NCBI GenBank assembly: GCA_026994195.1
Contig: JALWRH010000123.1
Span: 1 to 33,662, forward strand
DNA length: 33,662 bases
Source: Sedimenticola sp.
GTDB taxonomy: Bacteria > Pseudomonadota > Gammaproteobacteria > Chromatiales > Chromatiaceae
Reading direction: 5' to 3'
Below the pieces are notes generated by a model. That model saw only the letters and a list, made by a program, of their open reading frames with translations. It made no database searches and was not told the origin of the DNA. The translations under genes and the position numbers were made by a program. Below, one piece after another: positions 1 to 6,204 of this stretch (its first letter is position 1; every line of letters begins with the position of its first letter).

Positions 1-671
1 CTTCGCATGGCGTCTCGCCGCGACGGCCCCCTGATTCCACTCATGCCGCTCATCCCGGACATGCCGCCCATGCCAGACATGCCGTTCATGCCAGACATGC
101 CGCCCATGCCAGACATGCCGTTCATCCCAGACATACCGTTCATGCCAGACATGCCGCCCATGCCAGACATGCCGCCCATGCCTGACATACCGTTCATGCC
201 AGACATGCCGCCCATGCCAGACATGCCGTTCATGCCCGACATGCCTGACATACCCGACATTCCAGACATGCCACTAGCAGGGTAAAAGAAGATCTGGCCC
301 TGAGGAGTGATCTTGAAGTAGCCGCTCATGCCCGACATCCCGGACATGCCACCCATGCCGCTCATGCCAGACATGCCATTCATGCCGGACATCCCGTTCA
401 TGCCTGACATGCCATTCATGCCAGACATGCCGTTCATGCCAGACATGCCGTTCATGCCAGACATGCCATTCATGCCAGACATGCCGTTCATGCCAGACAT
501 GCCGTTCATGCCAGACATGCCGTTCATGCCTGACATGCCATTCATGCCTGACATGCCGTTCATGCCATACATACTGGCGCCGGCAGTGGTGACCATAGTG
601 GTGCTGATAAGGGCAGCAATGCCTATGGCCTTCTTGATCTGTTTGGTTATTTTGCACATTCGTGTCTTCAT
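1..671 (-). CDS. Exported Met-Gly triplet-repeat protein (C-terminus cut by window edge)
   Basis: The frame is open from an ATG at 669-671 to the window edge, giving 223 codons with no stop. AGGAGG lies 6 nt before the ATG. Residues 1-32 form a Sec signal peptide: a Lys/Arg-rich start, the hydrophobic run AIGIAALIST and cleavage near TAGA|SMYG. The mature part is almost entirely Met-x-Gly triplets. There are 28 triplets (mostly MNG-MSG alternating), then a 17-residue insert with aromatic residues (YFKITPQGQIFFYPASG), 26 more triplets (MSG, MNG, MGG), and a tail beginning IRGPSRRDAMR. That is 54 Met in about 190 mature residues, with Gly at every third position. Function is unknown. Periplasmic Cu(I)/Ag(I) binding by Met thioethers and a structural role (such as a sulfur-globule coat) are both inferences. 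It lies 95 bp behind the gene at 767-1060 and probably shares its sigma-54 promoter. Confidence 0.85.
   Translation of the reverse strand, partial: MKTRMCKITKQIKKAIGIAALISTTMVTTAGASMYGMNGMSGMNGMSGMNGMSGMNGMSGMNGMSGMNGMSGMNGMSGMNGMSGMNGMSGMNGMSGMNGMSGMSGMGGMSGMSGMSGYFKITPQGQIFFYPASGMSGMSGMSGMSGMNGMSGMGGMSGMNGMSGMGGMSGMGGMSGMNGMSGMNGMSGMGGMSGMNGMSGMGGMSGMSGMSGIRGPSRRDAMR
36..269 (-). repeat. 9-bp coding minisatellite, block 2
   Basis: Twenty-six consecutive 9-bp units encode Met-x-Gly with x = Ser, Asn or Gly in a less regular order than block 1. The 17-codon aromatic insert separates the two blocks. The reading frame is preserved throughout. Confidence 0.9.
321..572 (-). repeat. 18-bp coding minisatellite, block 1
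   Basis: Eleven consecutive, nearly identical 18-bp units encode Met-Asn-Gly-Met-Ser-Gly. One MYG triplet precedes them and five degenerate 9-bp half-units follow. Units differ mainly at synonymous third positions (gtt/att for Asn, aga/tga/gga for Ser). This suggests recent amplification under selection for the triplet pattern. Such arrays can change copy number by slippage in multiples of 9 bp without breaking the frame. Confidence 0.9.
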
Positions 672-723
672 GGTGTTCCTCCTGATGGGGTAATACTGAG
701 CTTTGTGCTCAAGGTGTGAGTGC

Positions 724-758
724 TTCCGGCATTCAGTAGAAAAATGCTGTGGCCGGAA
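724..758. other. Inverted repeat between the small exported protein and the Met-Gly protein
   Basis: TTCCGGC (724-730) pairs with GCCGGAA (752-758), and CAG (734-736) can pair with CTG (747-749) further in. It lies just after the stop of the 767-1060 gene and before the repeat-protein gene. There is no T-run, so it looks more like an mRNA processing or stability hairpin than a full terminator. It could set different expression levels for the two genes. Confidence 0.5.
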
Positions 759-766
759 GAGAAAAA

Positions 767-1060
767 CTATTTCCGATGCCATCCCCGGATATCGTAGGGG
801 CCGGTTAGTCCCGGGTGATTGAAAGGTGTGTACCAGTTACCCTGGTTGTCCAGAAAATACAGACTGCGGGGAAACGGAGGCTGGATTCCTGTGAGAGCAT
901 GCTTGAACCAAGCCTGATCGTGTTTTACCCATTCAATGACAGGTGCTCCCAGCGGACGGGCATCGGGCTGTGTTCCTGCAATGGGGTAGGGCTTATCCGC
1001 GTAGGATGAAAGGGGGGTCAACAGTAAGACCGCAAAGCAAGTTTGGTGAACACTTTTCAT
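767..1060 (-). CDS. Small exported protein of unknown function
   Basis: This encodes 97 residues from the ATG at 1058-1060. An in-frame TTG three codons upstream is less likely, because AGGA sits 9 nt before the ATG. The N-terminus is a clear signal peptide: MKSVHQT, then a hydrophobic FAVLLLTPLSS, with probable cleavage after SYA. The mature chain is about 75 residues, rich in Pro, Trp, His and aromatics (WVKHDQAWFKHAL, LYFLDNQGNWYTPF, GWHRK), with no Cys and few acidic residues. I do not recognise the family. The gene starts about 38 nt after the predicted start site of a sigma-54 promoter (1109-1125). It is followed on the same strand by the Met-Gly repeat gene, so the two are probably expressed together. 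Confidence 0.75.
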   Translation of the reverse strand: MKSVHQTCFAVLLLTPLSSYADKPYPIAGTQPDARPLGAPVIEWVKHDQAWFKHALTGIQPPFPRSLYFLDNQGNWYTPFNHPGLTGPYDIRGWHRK

Positions 1061-1108
1061 CGGGCACAATCCTGTTAGGTATAGGGAAGGGGGGTTGCTT
1101 GCTTAGTT

Positions 1109-1125
1109 AGCAATCCTTGTGCCAT
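1109..1125 (-). promoter_or_regulatory. Sigma-54 (-24/-12) promoter P1
   Basis: The minus strand reads ATGGCACAAGGATTGCT, which matches the sigma-54 consensus TGGCAC-N5-TTGC(A/T). Exactly 10 nt separate the invariant GG (1122-1123) from the GC (1110-1111). The predicted start is near 1098, about 38 nt before the ATG at 1060. A sigma-54-dependent response regulator is encoded nearby (4298-5677). Confidence 0.8.
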
Positions 1126-1211
1126 GTTGTCTGTGCTGTTCTAAATCACTGAAACCATGAATAAAATAATGTGGCCCTGTTGTTTCCGTAATCACGGGCA
1201 GGGGAAAAACC

Positions 1212-1224
1212 TGACAAGCTGTCA
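1212..1224. promoter_or_regulatory. Palindromic activator site A (TGACA-N3-TGTCA)
   Basis: The sequence TGACA-AGC-TGTCA is a perfect palindrome with a 3-bp centre. Its centre is about 108 bp upstream of the -12 element of P1, a normal distance for a sigma-54 enhancer site. The same palindrome occurs at 1347-1359 and 2381-2393. Inferred target: the Fis-type HTH of the response regulator at 4298-5677. Confidence 0.65.
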
Positions 1225-1346
1225 TATGAAAACATCCGTGAAGATGACGTAATCATTGAAATCGGCTTGCTGTTCTCAATGGAGTGTCCGCTGATGCCAG
1301 ATAAATCAGTAAGTTGTAAATCCAACTTTAGTGGATTTCTTGTGGC

Positions 1347-1359
1347 TGACATCCTGTCA
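1347..1359. promoter_or_regulatory. Palindromic activator site B (TGACA-N3-TGTCA)
   Basis: This is a second perfect copy, TGACA-TCC-TGTCA, 135 bp further from P1 than site A (near -255). Paired sites are common for response regulators that oligomerise to activate sigma-54 polymerase. Sites A and B occupy the otherwise gene-free stretch 1061-1436, where I see no credible coding sequence. Confidence 0.6.
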
Positions 1360-1396
1360 TAGGGTAGGAGTTGTCCAGGAAAACGCAGGCATAACT

Positions 1397-1420
1397 CCCT
1401 CCCCCGCGTGCGGGGGAGGG
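1397..1420. terminator. GC-rich hairpin after the three-repeat gene
   Basis: An 11-bp perfect stem, CCCTCCCCCGC/GCGGGGGAGGG, with a 2-nt centre lies 17 bp beyond the stop of the leftward gene ending at 1437. No clear T-run follows on the minus strand, so it may act as a processing or stability hairpin rather than a strong intrinsic terminator. It also separates that gene from enhancer site B. Confidence 0.5.
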
Positions 1421-1436
1421 TTGGGCAGTGGGGACT

Positions 1437-2213
1437 TCATTCAAGAACTATAACTGCGCCATCGCTGTTGCGGATGGCAAGCTGGTGCATAAGTCGATAG
1501 GGCCGTTTGGAGGAGACGATGCTGATGATATGCACACCCAGGATTCTGCGGATGCGGCCTACGCTGGCTTCCATCCCGGATTGATCGGCCAGCCAGCTTT
1601 GCGCGACATCATGCGCTTTTTGCCAGGAGTTTACAGGCAGATCCGGTTGGTAACGGGTCAGTACGCCTGCACAGCGAGCAACAGTACCAGCCTTGTTTTT
1701 TCCCGGAGGATACAGAAGCAGGCTCCCGTCTGCTGTATCTTCGATTCTCCAGCCTGCAGCTTCCAGTTTCTCCTTCATTCCAGCCAGCGATCCGGGTTCC
1801 TTGGATGTTGAGGGCTTTGTCTGTGGAATCTGGTCTCGTGGTGGCCTGAGCACCAGGGCGCCATCGGCATCTTCAGAGGTGCTCCATCCTGTTTTTTCCA
1901 GTTTCTGCCTGAGTTCTTGCCAACGATTGTTCTGAGATGGCGTGGGCTTTTCACTCTTTCCAGAAGTACTACGTGGCCTGAGCAGCAGATCGCCTGTTGC
2001 CGTTCGTGAGGCATCCCATCCGGCATCCTCAAGGGCCTTGATGAGCTGATCATTGGAAGGAAGGGGATGACTGGCTTCCGGTTCGGTTGATTTCCCTGAC
2101 TCCAGGGATTGTTCCAGTTCGGATACAGAAGCGGCGCCGGCCAGGCTTCCCTGTAGAAGAAATATCCCGAGAATCAGGTTTCTTGTTGCAGATGGATGGA
2201 CGGTGTGAATCAT
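1437..2213 (-). CDS. Exported protein with three copies of a short repeat; unknown function
   Basis: This encodes 258 residues from the ATG at 2211-2213. An in-frame ATG at 2228 would add five residues but has no ribosome-binding site, whereas GGGGA lies 8 nt before 2213. A signal peptide (LILGIFLLQGSLAGA) comes first. The mature chain holds three related segments of about 26 residues: LIKALEDAGWDASRTATGDL, LRQKLEKTGWSTSEDADGAL and MKEKLEAAGWRIEDTADGSL, each followed by L-L/V-L-R/Y-P. The pattern is an amphipathic helix, an invariant GW, then D/TG and a short strand. Pro/Ser/Lys-rich linkers join the repeats. The C-terminal 80 residues look like a separate small fold ending RNSDGAVIVLE. I do not recognise the family. 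A sigma-54 promoter (2275-2291) faces this gene, which is divergent from the two-component operon. Confidence 0.8.
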   Translation of the reverse strand: MIHTVHPSATRNLILGIFLLQGSLAGAASVSELEQSLESGKSTEPEASHPLPSNDQLIKALEDAGWDASRTATGDLLLRPRSTSGKSEKPTPSQNNRWQELRQKLEKTGWSTSEDADGALVLRPPRDQIPQTKPSTSKEPGSLAGMKEKLEAAGWRIEDTADGSLLLYPPGKNKAGTVARCAGVLTRYQPDLPVNSWQKAHDVAQSWLADQSGMEASVGRIRRILGVHIISIVSSKRPYRLMHQLAIRNSDGAVIVLE

Positions 2214-2274
2214 CTTGCTGTTCCCCATGTAGTGATTGGAATGCTCTGGTGTAAAGAGCTATGCGGCACTACCA

Positions 2275-2291
2275 AGCAAGAGTTGAGCCAA
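2275..2291 (-). promoter_or_regulatory. Sigma-54 (-24/-12) promoter P2
   Basis: The minus strand reads TTGGCTCAACTCTTGCT, which matches TGGCAC-N5-TTGC(A/T) with one mismatch (CTC for CAC). The 10-nt gap between GG (2288-2289) and GC (2276-2277) is exact. The predicted start is near 2264, upstream of the three-repeat gene. Together with P1 this gives two sigma-54 promoters flanking a gene pair whose regulator needs sigma-54. Confidence 0.72.
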
Positions 2292-2380
2292 TGCCTGAAT
2301 GTTTACAGAGTTTGTAATAAGCACGGGATGTGAAGGTCGAAAGGAAGCGCTTCTGTCAAGGGCACAGCCAATGTCAGGCA

Positions 2381-2393
2381 TGACAATATGTCA
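2381..2393. promoter_or_regulatory. Palindromic activator site C (TGACA-N3-TGTCA)
   Basis: The sequence TGACA-ATA-TGTCA is a perfect copy of sites A and B. Its centre is about 110 bp upstream of the -12 element of P2, almost the same distance as site A from P1. Extra TGTCA half-sites occur at 2373-2377 and 2407-2411. The site is also 58 bp upstream of the kinase start codon, so it could mediate autoregulation of the two-component operon. Confidence 0.65.
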
Positions 2394-2450
2394 GAGACTT
2401 ATTCTTTGTCAGGCGTAGAATATTCCTATTCCCGGTTGCCGGAGGAAGAA

Positions 2451-4307
2451 ATGGCGTGGCTTGGAAACAGTTTGAATCACAAATTCACCGCGGCCACCAT
2501 TGCGGGTTTCCTCGTGAGTTCTGTGGTGTTCATGCTGTTGTTTCTGACTTTCTATCAGGAAGAGCTCAAGCAGGAACGTGCCCAGGCGGTTCGTGAAGTC
2601 AATAATCTGCTCCAGTCTTCCCTGGAAAATGCGATGCTGAAGCGCGATTTGGCAGGTCTCATTTATATCGTGCGGCACTTGGGTAAGCAGCCCAATATCT
2701 CATCTGTGATGATCGTCAATCCCAAGGGCGAGGTGCGTTTTGCCAGCCGGGTTGAAGATGAAGGCCGCCATCTTCCAGTAGCGTTGGTCACGGGTGAAAA
2801 AGCCCATACCCTGTTCACCCGGGACATACATGGCCGTGAAGTGTTGCGCAGTGTGAACCCGGTTCACAACAAGCCTCCCTGCCAGCAGTGTCATGGCCCC
2901 ATGCAGGAGCATCCTGTCAACGGCATACTGTTGGTGGATTACGACGCGACATCCATTCGGCAGCAGGCACGAAATACCACCCTGATGCTCATGGGGGCCG
3001 GCTCACTCATCGTTATCGTCAATCTTATTGGCGGCTGGTGGTTCATTCGGCGTTTCATTCTCAAGCCTGTTGCTTCTCTGAGCCACACCAGCCAGGCGCT
3101 TTCCAGGGGAGAATTGAGTGCCAGGGTGGATACTGAGGGCAATGACGAACTGGCCCGGCTGGGTCAGACCTTCAATCAGATGGCGGAAAACCTTCAGAGC
3201 CATACCCGCAAGCTGGATGAGGGCAAAGCCTTTCTGCAGGCCATGATCGATGCCATTCCAGATGGTGTGCGTATCATCGATATGGATTACAACATGCTGC
3301 TGGTCAACAAGGCTTTTGTGGAACAGGCGGGTTACAACGCTGAAGCCCGGGTGGGTGGAAAGTGTTACGCCGCTTCTCATGGACTGGATTCTCCCTGTCC
3401 TTCTGAACTCTATACCTGTCCATTGGTGGAACTCCGGCGCAGTGGAGAGCCTATGAAAGTCATCCATCATCATGTGTGTGAGAGTGGTGATTCCCTGGAT
3501 GTGGAGGTCTATGCGGCGCCTATGACAGTTGTCAGTGAAGGCAGTGAGAACATGCTGGTGGTGGAAGCGATCCGGGATCTCAGCAAGGAAGTGCGCTTTA
3601 CTCATGAACAGCGCCTGTCAGAGCTGGGCAGGCTGGCAGCCGGAGTGGCCCATGAGATCTATAATCCATTGAGTTCCATGAAGCTGGCGCTGCATTCACT
3701 CATGCTCAGTATGCAACAGAATGGCAATCCTCCTGCGGAGGTTGCTTATGATCTGGCTATCGTGGAGGAGGAAATGGATCAATGCATCCACATCACTGAC
3801 AAGCTGTTGCGCCTCAGCGCCACACCCCTGGAAAAAGAGGAACTGGTGGATATTCAGGAAGTGTTGACCGACACCCTCAGCCTGTTGCGTTGGGATGCAG
3901 AGCAGGCGGGCATTGACATACAAAAACACTTTCCCGATGCCTGTTCCCGGGTTATTGCCAGTAGCAGTGAAATACGCATGTTGATGCTCAACCTTGTGCA
4001 AAATGCTTTCCATGCCATGCCGGAAGGGGGCGAACTGCAGGTGTTTGTGGAGCGTCTGGATGGGCAGATCCTGGTGCGTATCAGTGATACAGGCGTGGGA
4101 ATATCAGAAGAAGAACTGCCCTATATCTTCATGCCGTTTTTCAGCCGGCGGGCGGATGGTGTTCATGGCACAGGTCTGGGGTTGTCCATTTCCAAAGCCA
4201 TCGTGGAAGCCTATGGTGGCACCTTGAGCGTGACCAGCCGGGTAGGGCAGGGAAGCAGTTTCCTGGTCAGTCTGCCTGAAGCTACGGAGGAAAGCACATG
4301 GCATTGA
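2451..4307 (+). CDS. Sensor histidine kinase with periplasmic c-type haem motif
   Basis: This encodes 618 residues from the ATG at 2451, which has GGAGG 5 nt upstream. An in-frame ATG at 2388 lacks a ribosome-binding site and lies inside regulatory site C. The domain order is: membrane segment (about 18-37); periplasmic sensor of about 140 residues containing CQQCH (144-148), a CxxCH covalent haem c motif; membrane segment (about 177-199); HAMP (about 200-252); PAS (about 260-375) with a Cys/His cluster (CYAASHGLDSPCPSELYTCP); HisKA with phospho-acceptor His401 in AGVAHEIYNPLSS; and HATPase with NLVQNAFHAM, DTGVGI and GTGLGLSI. It should autophosphorylate and pass phosphate to the response regulator, whose gene overlaps it by 10 bp. 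Haem in the sensor suggests redox, oxygen, NO or similar sensing, but the ligand is unknown. Confidence 0.92.
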   Translation: MAWLGNSLNHKFTAATIAGFLVSSVVFMLLFLTFYQEELKQERAQAVREVNNLLQSSLENAMLKRDLAGLIYIVRHLGKQPNISSVMIVNPKGEVRFASRVEDEGRHLPVALVTGEKAHTLFTRDIHGREVLRSVNPVHNKPPCQQCHGPMQEHPVNGILLVDYDATSIRQQARNTTLMLMGAGSLIVIVNLIGGWWFIRRFILKPVASLSHTSQALSRGELSARVDTEGNDELARLGQTFNQMAENLQSHTRKLDEGKAFLQAMIDAIPDGVRIIDMDYNMLLVNKAFVEQAGYNAEARVGGKCYAASHGLDSPCPSELYTCPLVELRRSGEPMKVIHHHVCESGDSLDVEVYAAPMTVVSEGSENMLVVEAIRDLSKEVRFTHEQRLSELGRLAAGVAHEIYNPLSSMKLALHSLMLSMQQNGNPPAEVAYDLAIVEEEMDQCIHITDKLLRLSATPLEKEELVDIQEVLTDTLSLLRWDAEQAGIDIQKHFPDACSRVIASSSEIRMLMLNLVQNAFHAMPEGGELQVFVERLDGQILVRISDTGVGISEEELPYIFMPFFSRRADGVHGTGLGLSISKAIVEAYGGTLSVTSRVGQGSSFLVSLPEATEESTWH

Positions 4308-5677
4308 AAGCCAGTATCCTGGTGATCGAGGATGATCGTGTGCTCAATCGCATGATCGTGCGCCAACTCGAATTCATGGGGCACCAGGGACACGGAGTGG
4401 AAGATCTGGCGGCGGCGCATGCCTGGTTGCACAAGAACGAACCCGACTTGATCATTTCTGATATGCGTCTTCCAGACGGGGACTGTATCGATGAGCTTCA
4501 GGAATTGGGGGAATCTCATCCGGTTATCGTGCTGACGGCCTATGGTACCGTCAAGAATGCCGTGGAGGCCATACGTGGGGGGGCGGCAGATTACCTGACC
4601 AAGCCTGTGAGTCCGGAGGAACTGTCCCTCACGGTTGAAAGAGTGCTGGATACAGAAGCCTTGCGTAGCGACCATCAGTTCTGCAAGTCCCGCCTGGCCG
4701 CGCAAACAGGTTCCCACTCTTACATGATTGGTCAGAGTGATGCCCTAAACCGCGTAAAGGAATTGATCGATGCGGTTGCAGACACCGATGTCACCGTGCT
4801 GGTGCTGGGTGAAAGTGGCGCAGGCAAGGAACTGGTGGCGCGCGCCATCCATGATCAGAGCGGGCGTGCCCACAGAAACTTCGTCGCTGTCGATTGCTGC
4901 ACCCTGCAGGAGAGCCTGTTCGAATCAGAACTGTTCGGCCATGAAAAAGGTGCTTTCACGGGAGCGGACCGCAAGAAGAAAGGACTGATAGAGGGCGCGG
5001 CGGGCGGCACCCTGTTTCTGGATGAAATTGGCGAGATACCTCCGCCCATACAGGCCAAGCTGCTGCGTGTTCTGGAAACCGGAAAGTTCCGGCGTGTGGG
5101 GGGTACCCGTGACCTGGATTCGGACGTGCGTATCGTCGCAGCCACGAACCGTAACCTCAAGAAGATGTCTGAGAGCGGAGAATTTCGCGCTGATCTCTAC
5201 TACCGCCTGGAAGCTTTCAGCATTTATGCACCGCCTTTGCGGGAACGCCGGGAGGATATTCCCTGGCTGGTGGAGCACTTCATACACAATCACAATTTTT
5301 CCATGCGGGTAAAAAAAACTGTCACCAAGGAAGCCATGCGCAAGCTGATTTCCTATGACTGGCCCGGCAACGTGCGTGAGCTGAAAAACGTGGTGGAGCG
5401 GGCCATCATTCTTTCGCGCAAGAACAAGATGATCCGCAGTCAGCATCTGACGTTTGGCGCCTGTCAGCAGGAAACCGGGTTTCAACTGGATCTGCCTGGC
5501 GGTTCGTCGCCAACCCTCGAAGAACTGGAGGCCAGTTACCTGAAGATGTTATTGGAAAAGCATGCCGGGCATCGCGCCACGGTAGCGCAGATCATGGGTA
5601 TCAGCGAACGGCATGTATACCGTCTGATAAAGAAATACAGGTTGGGTGAACTGCCGGCTCTGGCAAAGAAGGCCTGA
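4298..5677 (+). CDS. Sigma-54-dependent response regulator (NtrC family)
   Basis: This encodes 459 residues, from an ATG with GGAGG just upstream that overlaps the kinase gene. The receiver domain (about 6-118) has the phospho-acceptor Asp55 in IISDMRLPD and a Lys in YLTKP. The AAA+ domain (about 142-375) has Walker A GESGAGKE (171-178), the sigma-54 contact motif GAFTGA (218-223), Walker B GTLFLDE (237-243) and an arginine-finger region. A Fis-type helix-turn-helix occupies about 425-447 (ATVAQIMGISERHVYRLIKK). All catalytic motifs look intact. Phosphorylation would allow hexamer formation and open-complex formation at -24/-12 promoters. The matching promoters found nearby are P1 and P2. The likely binding site is TGACA-N3-TGTCA, inferred from the layout rather than from the protein. 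Confidence 0.96.
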   Translation: MALKASILVIEDDRVLNRMIVRQLEFMGHQGHGVEDLAAAHAWLHKNEPDLIISDMRLPDGDCIDELQELGESHPVIVLTAYGTVKNAVEAIRGGAADYLTKPVSPEELSLTVERVLDTEALRSDHQFCKSRLAAQTGSHSYMIGQSDALNRVKELIDAVADTDVTVLVLGESGAGKELVARAIHDQSGRAHRNFVAVDCCTLQESLFESELFGHEKGAFTGADRKKKGLIEGAAGGTLFLDEIGEIPPPIQAKLLRVLETGKFRRVGGTRDLDSDVRIVAATNRNLKKMSESGEFRADLYYRLEAFSIYAPPLRERREDIPWLVEHFIHNHNFSMRVKKTVTKEAMRKLISYDWPGNVRELKNVVERAIILSRKNKMIRSQHLTFGACQQETGFQLDLPGGSSPTLEELEASYLKMLLEKHAGHRATVAQIMGISERHVYRLIKKYRLGELPALAKKA

Positions 5678-5705
5678 GGCCGATGGGCTGCGGTTGACCG
5701 TAGAA

Positions 5706-6107
5706 ATGAAATTCATTATCATTCACGCCATGCATGGTTTTCCCCGAAAACTTCTCGTTTTGATTCTGTCCCTGATGTTGGCGCTGGTGCCGCTGCAGGG
5801 GCTGTTCGCGTCGGAAATGTCCATGCCTGCCGGTCACATGGCCAAATCCCCCACACTGCAGGCGCAGACCATGCAAGGCCAATCCATGATGGATGTCGTC
5901 ACGGATTGCAGGGATTGCGCCAAGGAAAGCAAGTGTTGTAGTGGCAATACCTGTAGCAGCCATCAATGCGCCTCCTGCGTGGTCATGGCGTTTCTGCCCG
6001 TATCTTTTCTGTTCCAGGCTCCTGAGTCTGCCGGTGTTTCAAGCGCGCAGCCGGATGGCAAAGCCGCTTCAACCCATACCCTCCTGTATCGACCTCCGCA
6101 AGTCTGA
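5706..6107 (+). CDS. Cys-rich exported CopL-like protein
   Basis: This encodes 133 residues if translation starts at the ATG at 5706. A second ATG at 5730 (MHGFPRK, then LLVLILSLMLALVP) gives a more typical signal peptide, and neither has a good ribosome-binding site. Cleavage is likely after GLFA. The mature part begins Met/His-rich (SEMSMPAGHMAK). It then has a compact cluster of seven Cys and one His (CRDCAKESKCC, CSSHQCASC), followed by a hydrophobic segment and a low-complexity tail. Size, composition and position directly before a multicopper oxidase/CopB pair match the CopL metal-binding regulatory proteins of Xanthomonas-type copLAB clusters. Assignment rests on that pattern, not on close sequence identity. 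It lies 28 bp after the response regulator and may be read from the same transcript. Confidence 0.7.
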   Translation: MKFIIIHAMHGFPRKLLVLILSLMLALVPLQGLFASEMSMPAGHMAKSPTLQAQTMQGQSMMDVVTDCRDCAKESKCCSGNTCSSHQCASCVVMAFLPVSFLFQAPESAGVSSAQPDGKAASTHTLLYRPPQV

Positions 6108-6204
6108 TTCCCTGCTATCGCTCCATTCGGAGTTTGTTTGACCAATACAACAAGTGTTTATACGGCGATGCGATGCATGCCGTAATGCAGAGGAATGAGC
6201 ATTC

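Noticed and set aside
7-693. Plus-strand open frames encoding MPDMPFMPDM-type repeats over the Met-Gly gene
   Set aside because: They mirror the minus-strand repeat. The minus frame has a strong ribosome-binding site and a signal peptide; the plus frames have neither.
1146-1352. Possible 68-residue gene on the minus strand
   Set aside because: No ribosome-binding site, no recognisable composition, and it overlaps both enhancer palindromes A and B upstream of P1.
2261-2280. Plus-strand sigma-54 promoter for the kinase operon (GGCACTACCAAGC)
   Set aside because: GG and GC are 9 nt apart instead of 10, so the spacing rule fails.
2388-2450. Upstream ATG for the histidine kinase
   Set aside because: No ribosome-binding site; the ATG lies within palindrome C. 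The ATG at 2451 has GGAGG at ideal spacing and begins just before the first membrane segment.
5706-5730. Fur-box-like sequence (ATTCATTATCATTC) at the CopL-like start
   Set aside because: Only a partial match and it lies at or inside the coding start. Not enough to call an iron-regulated promoter.
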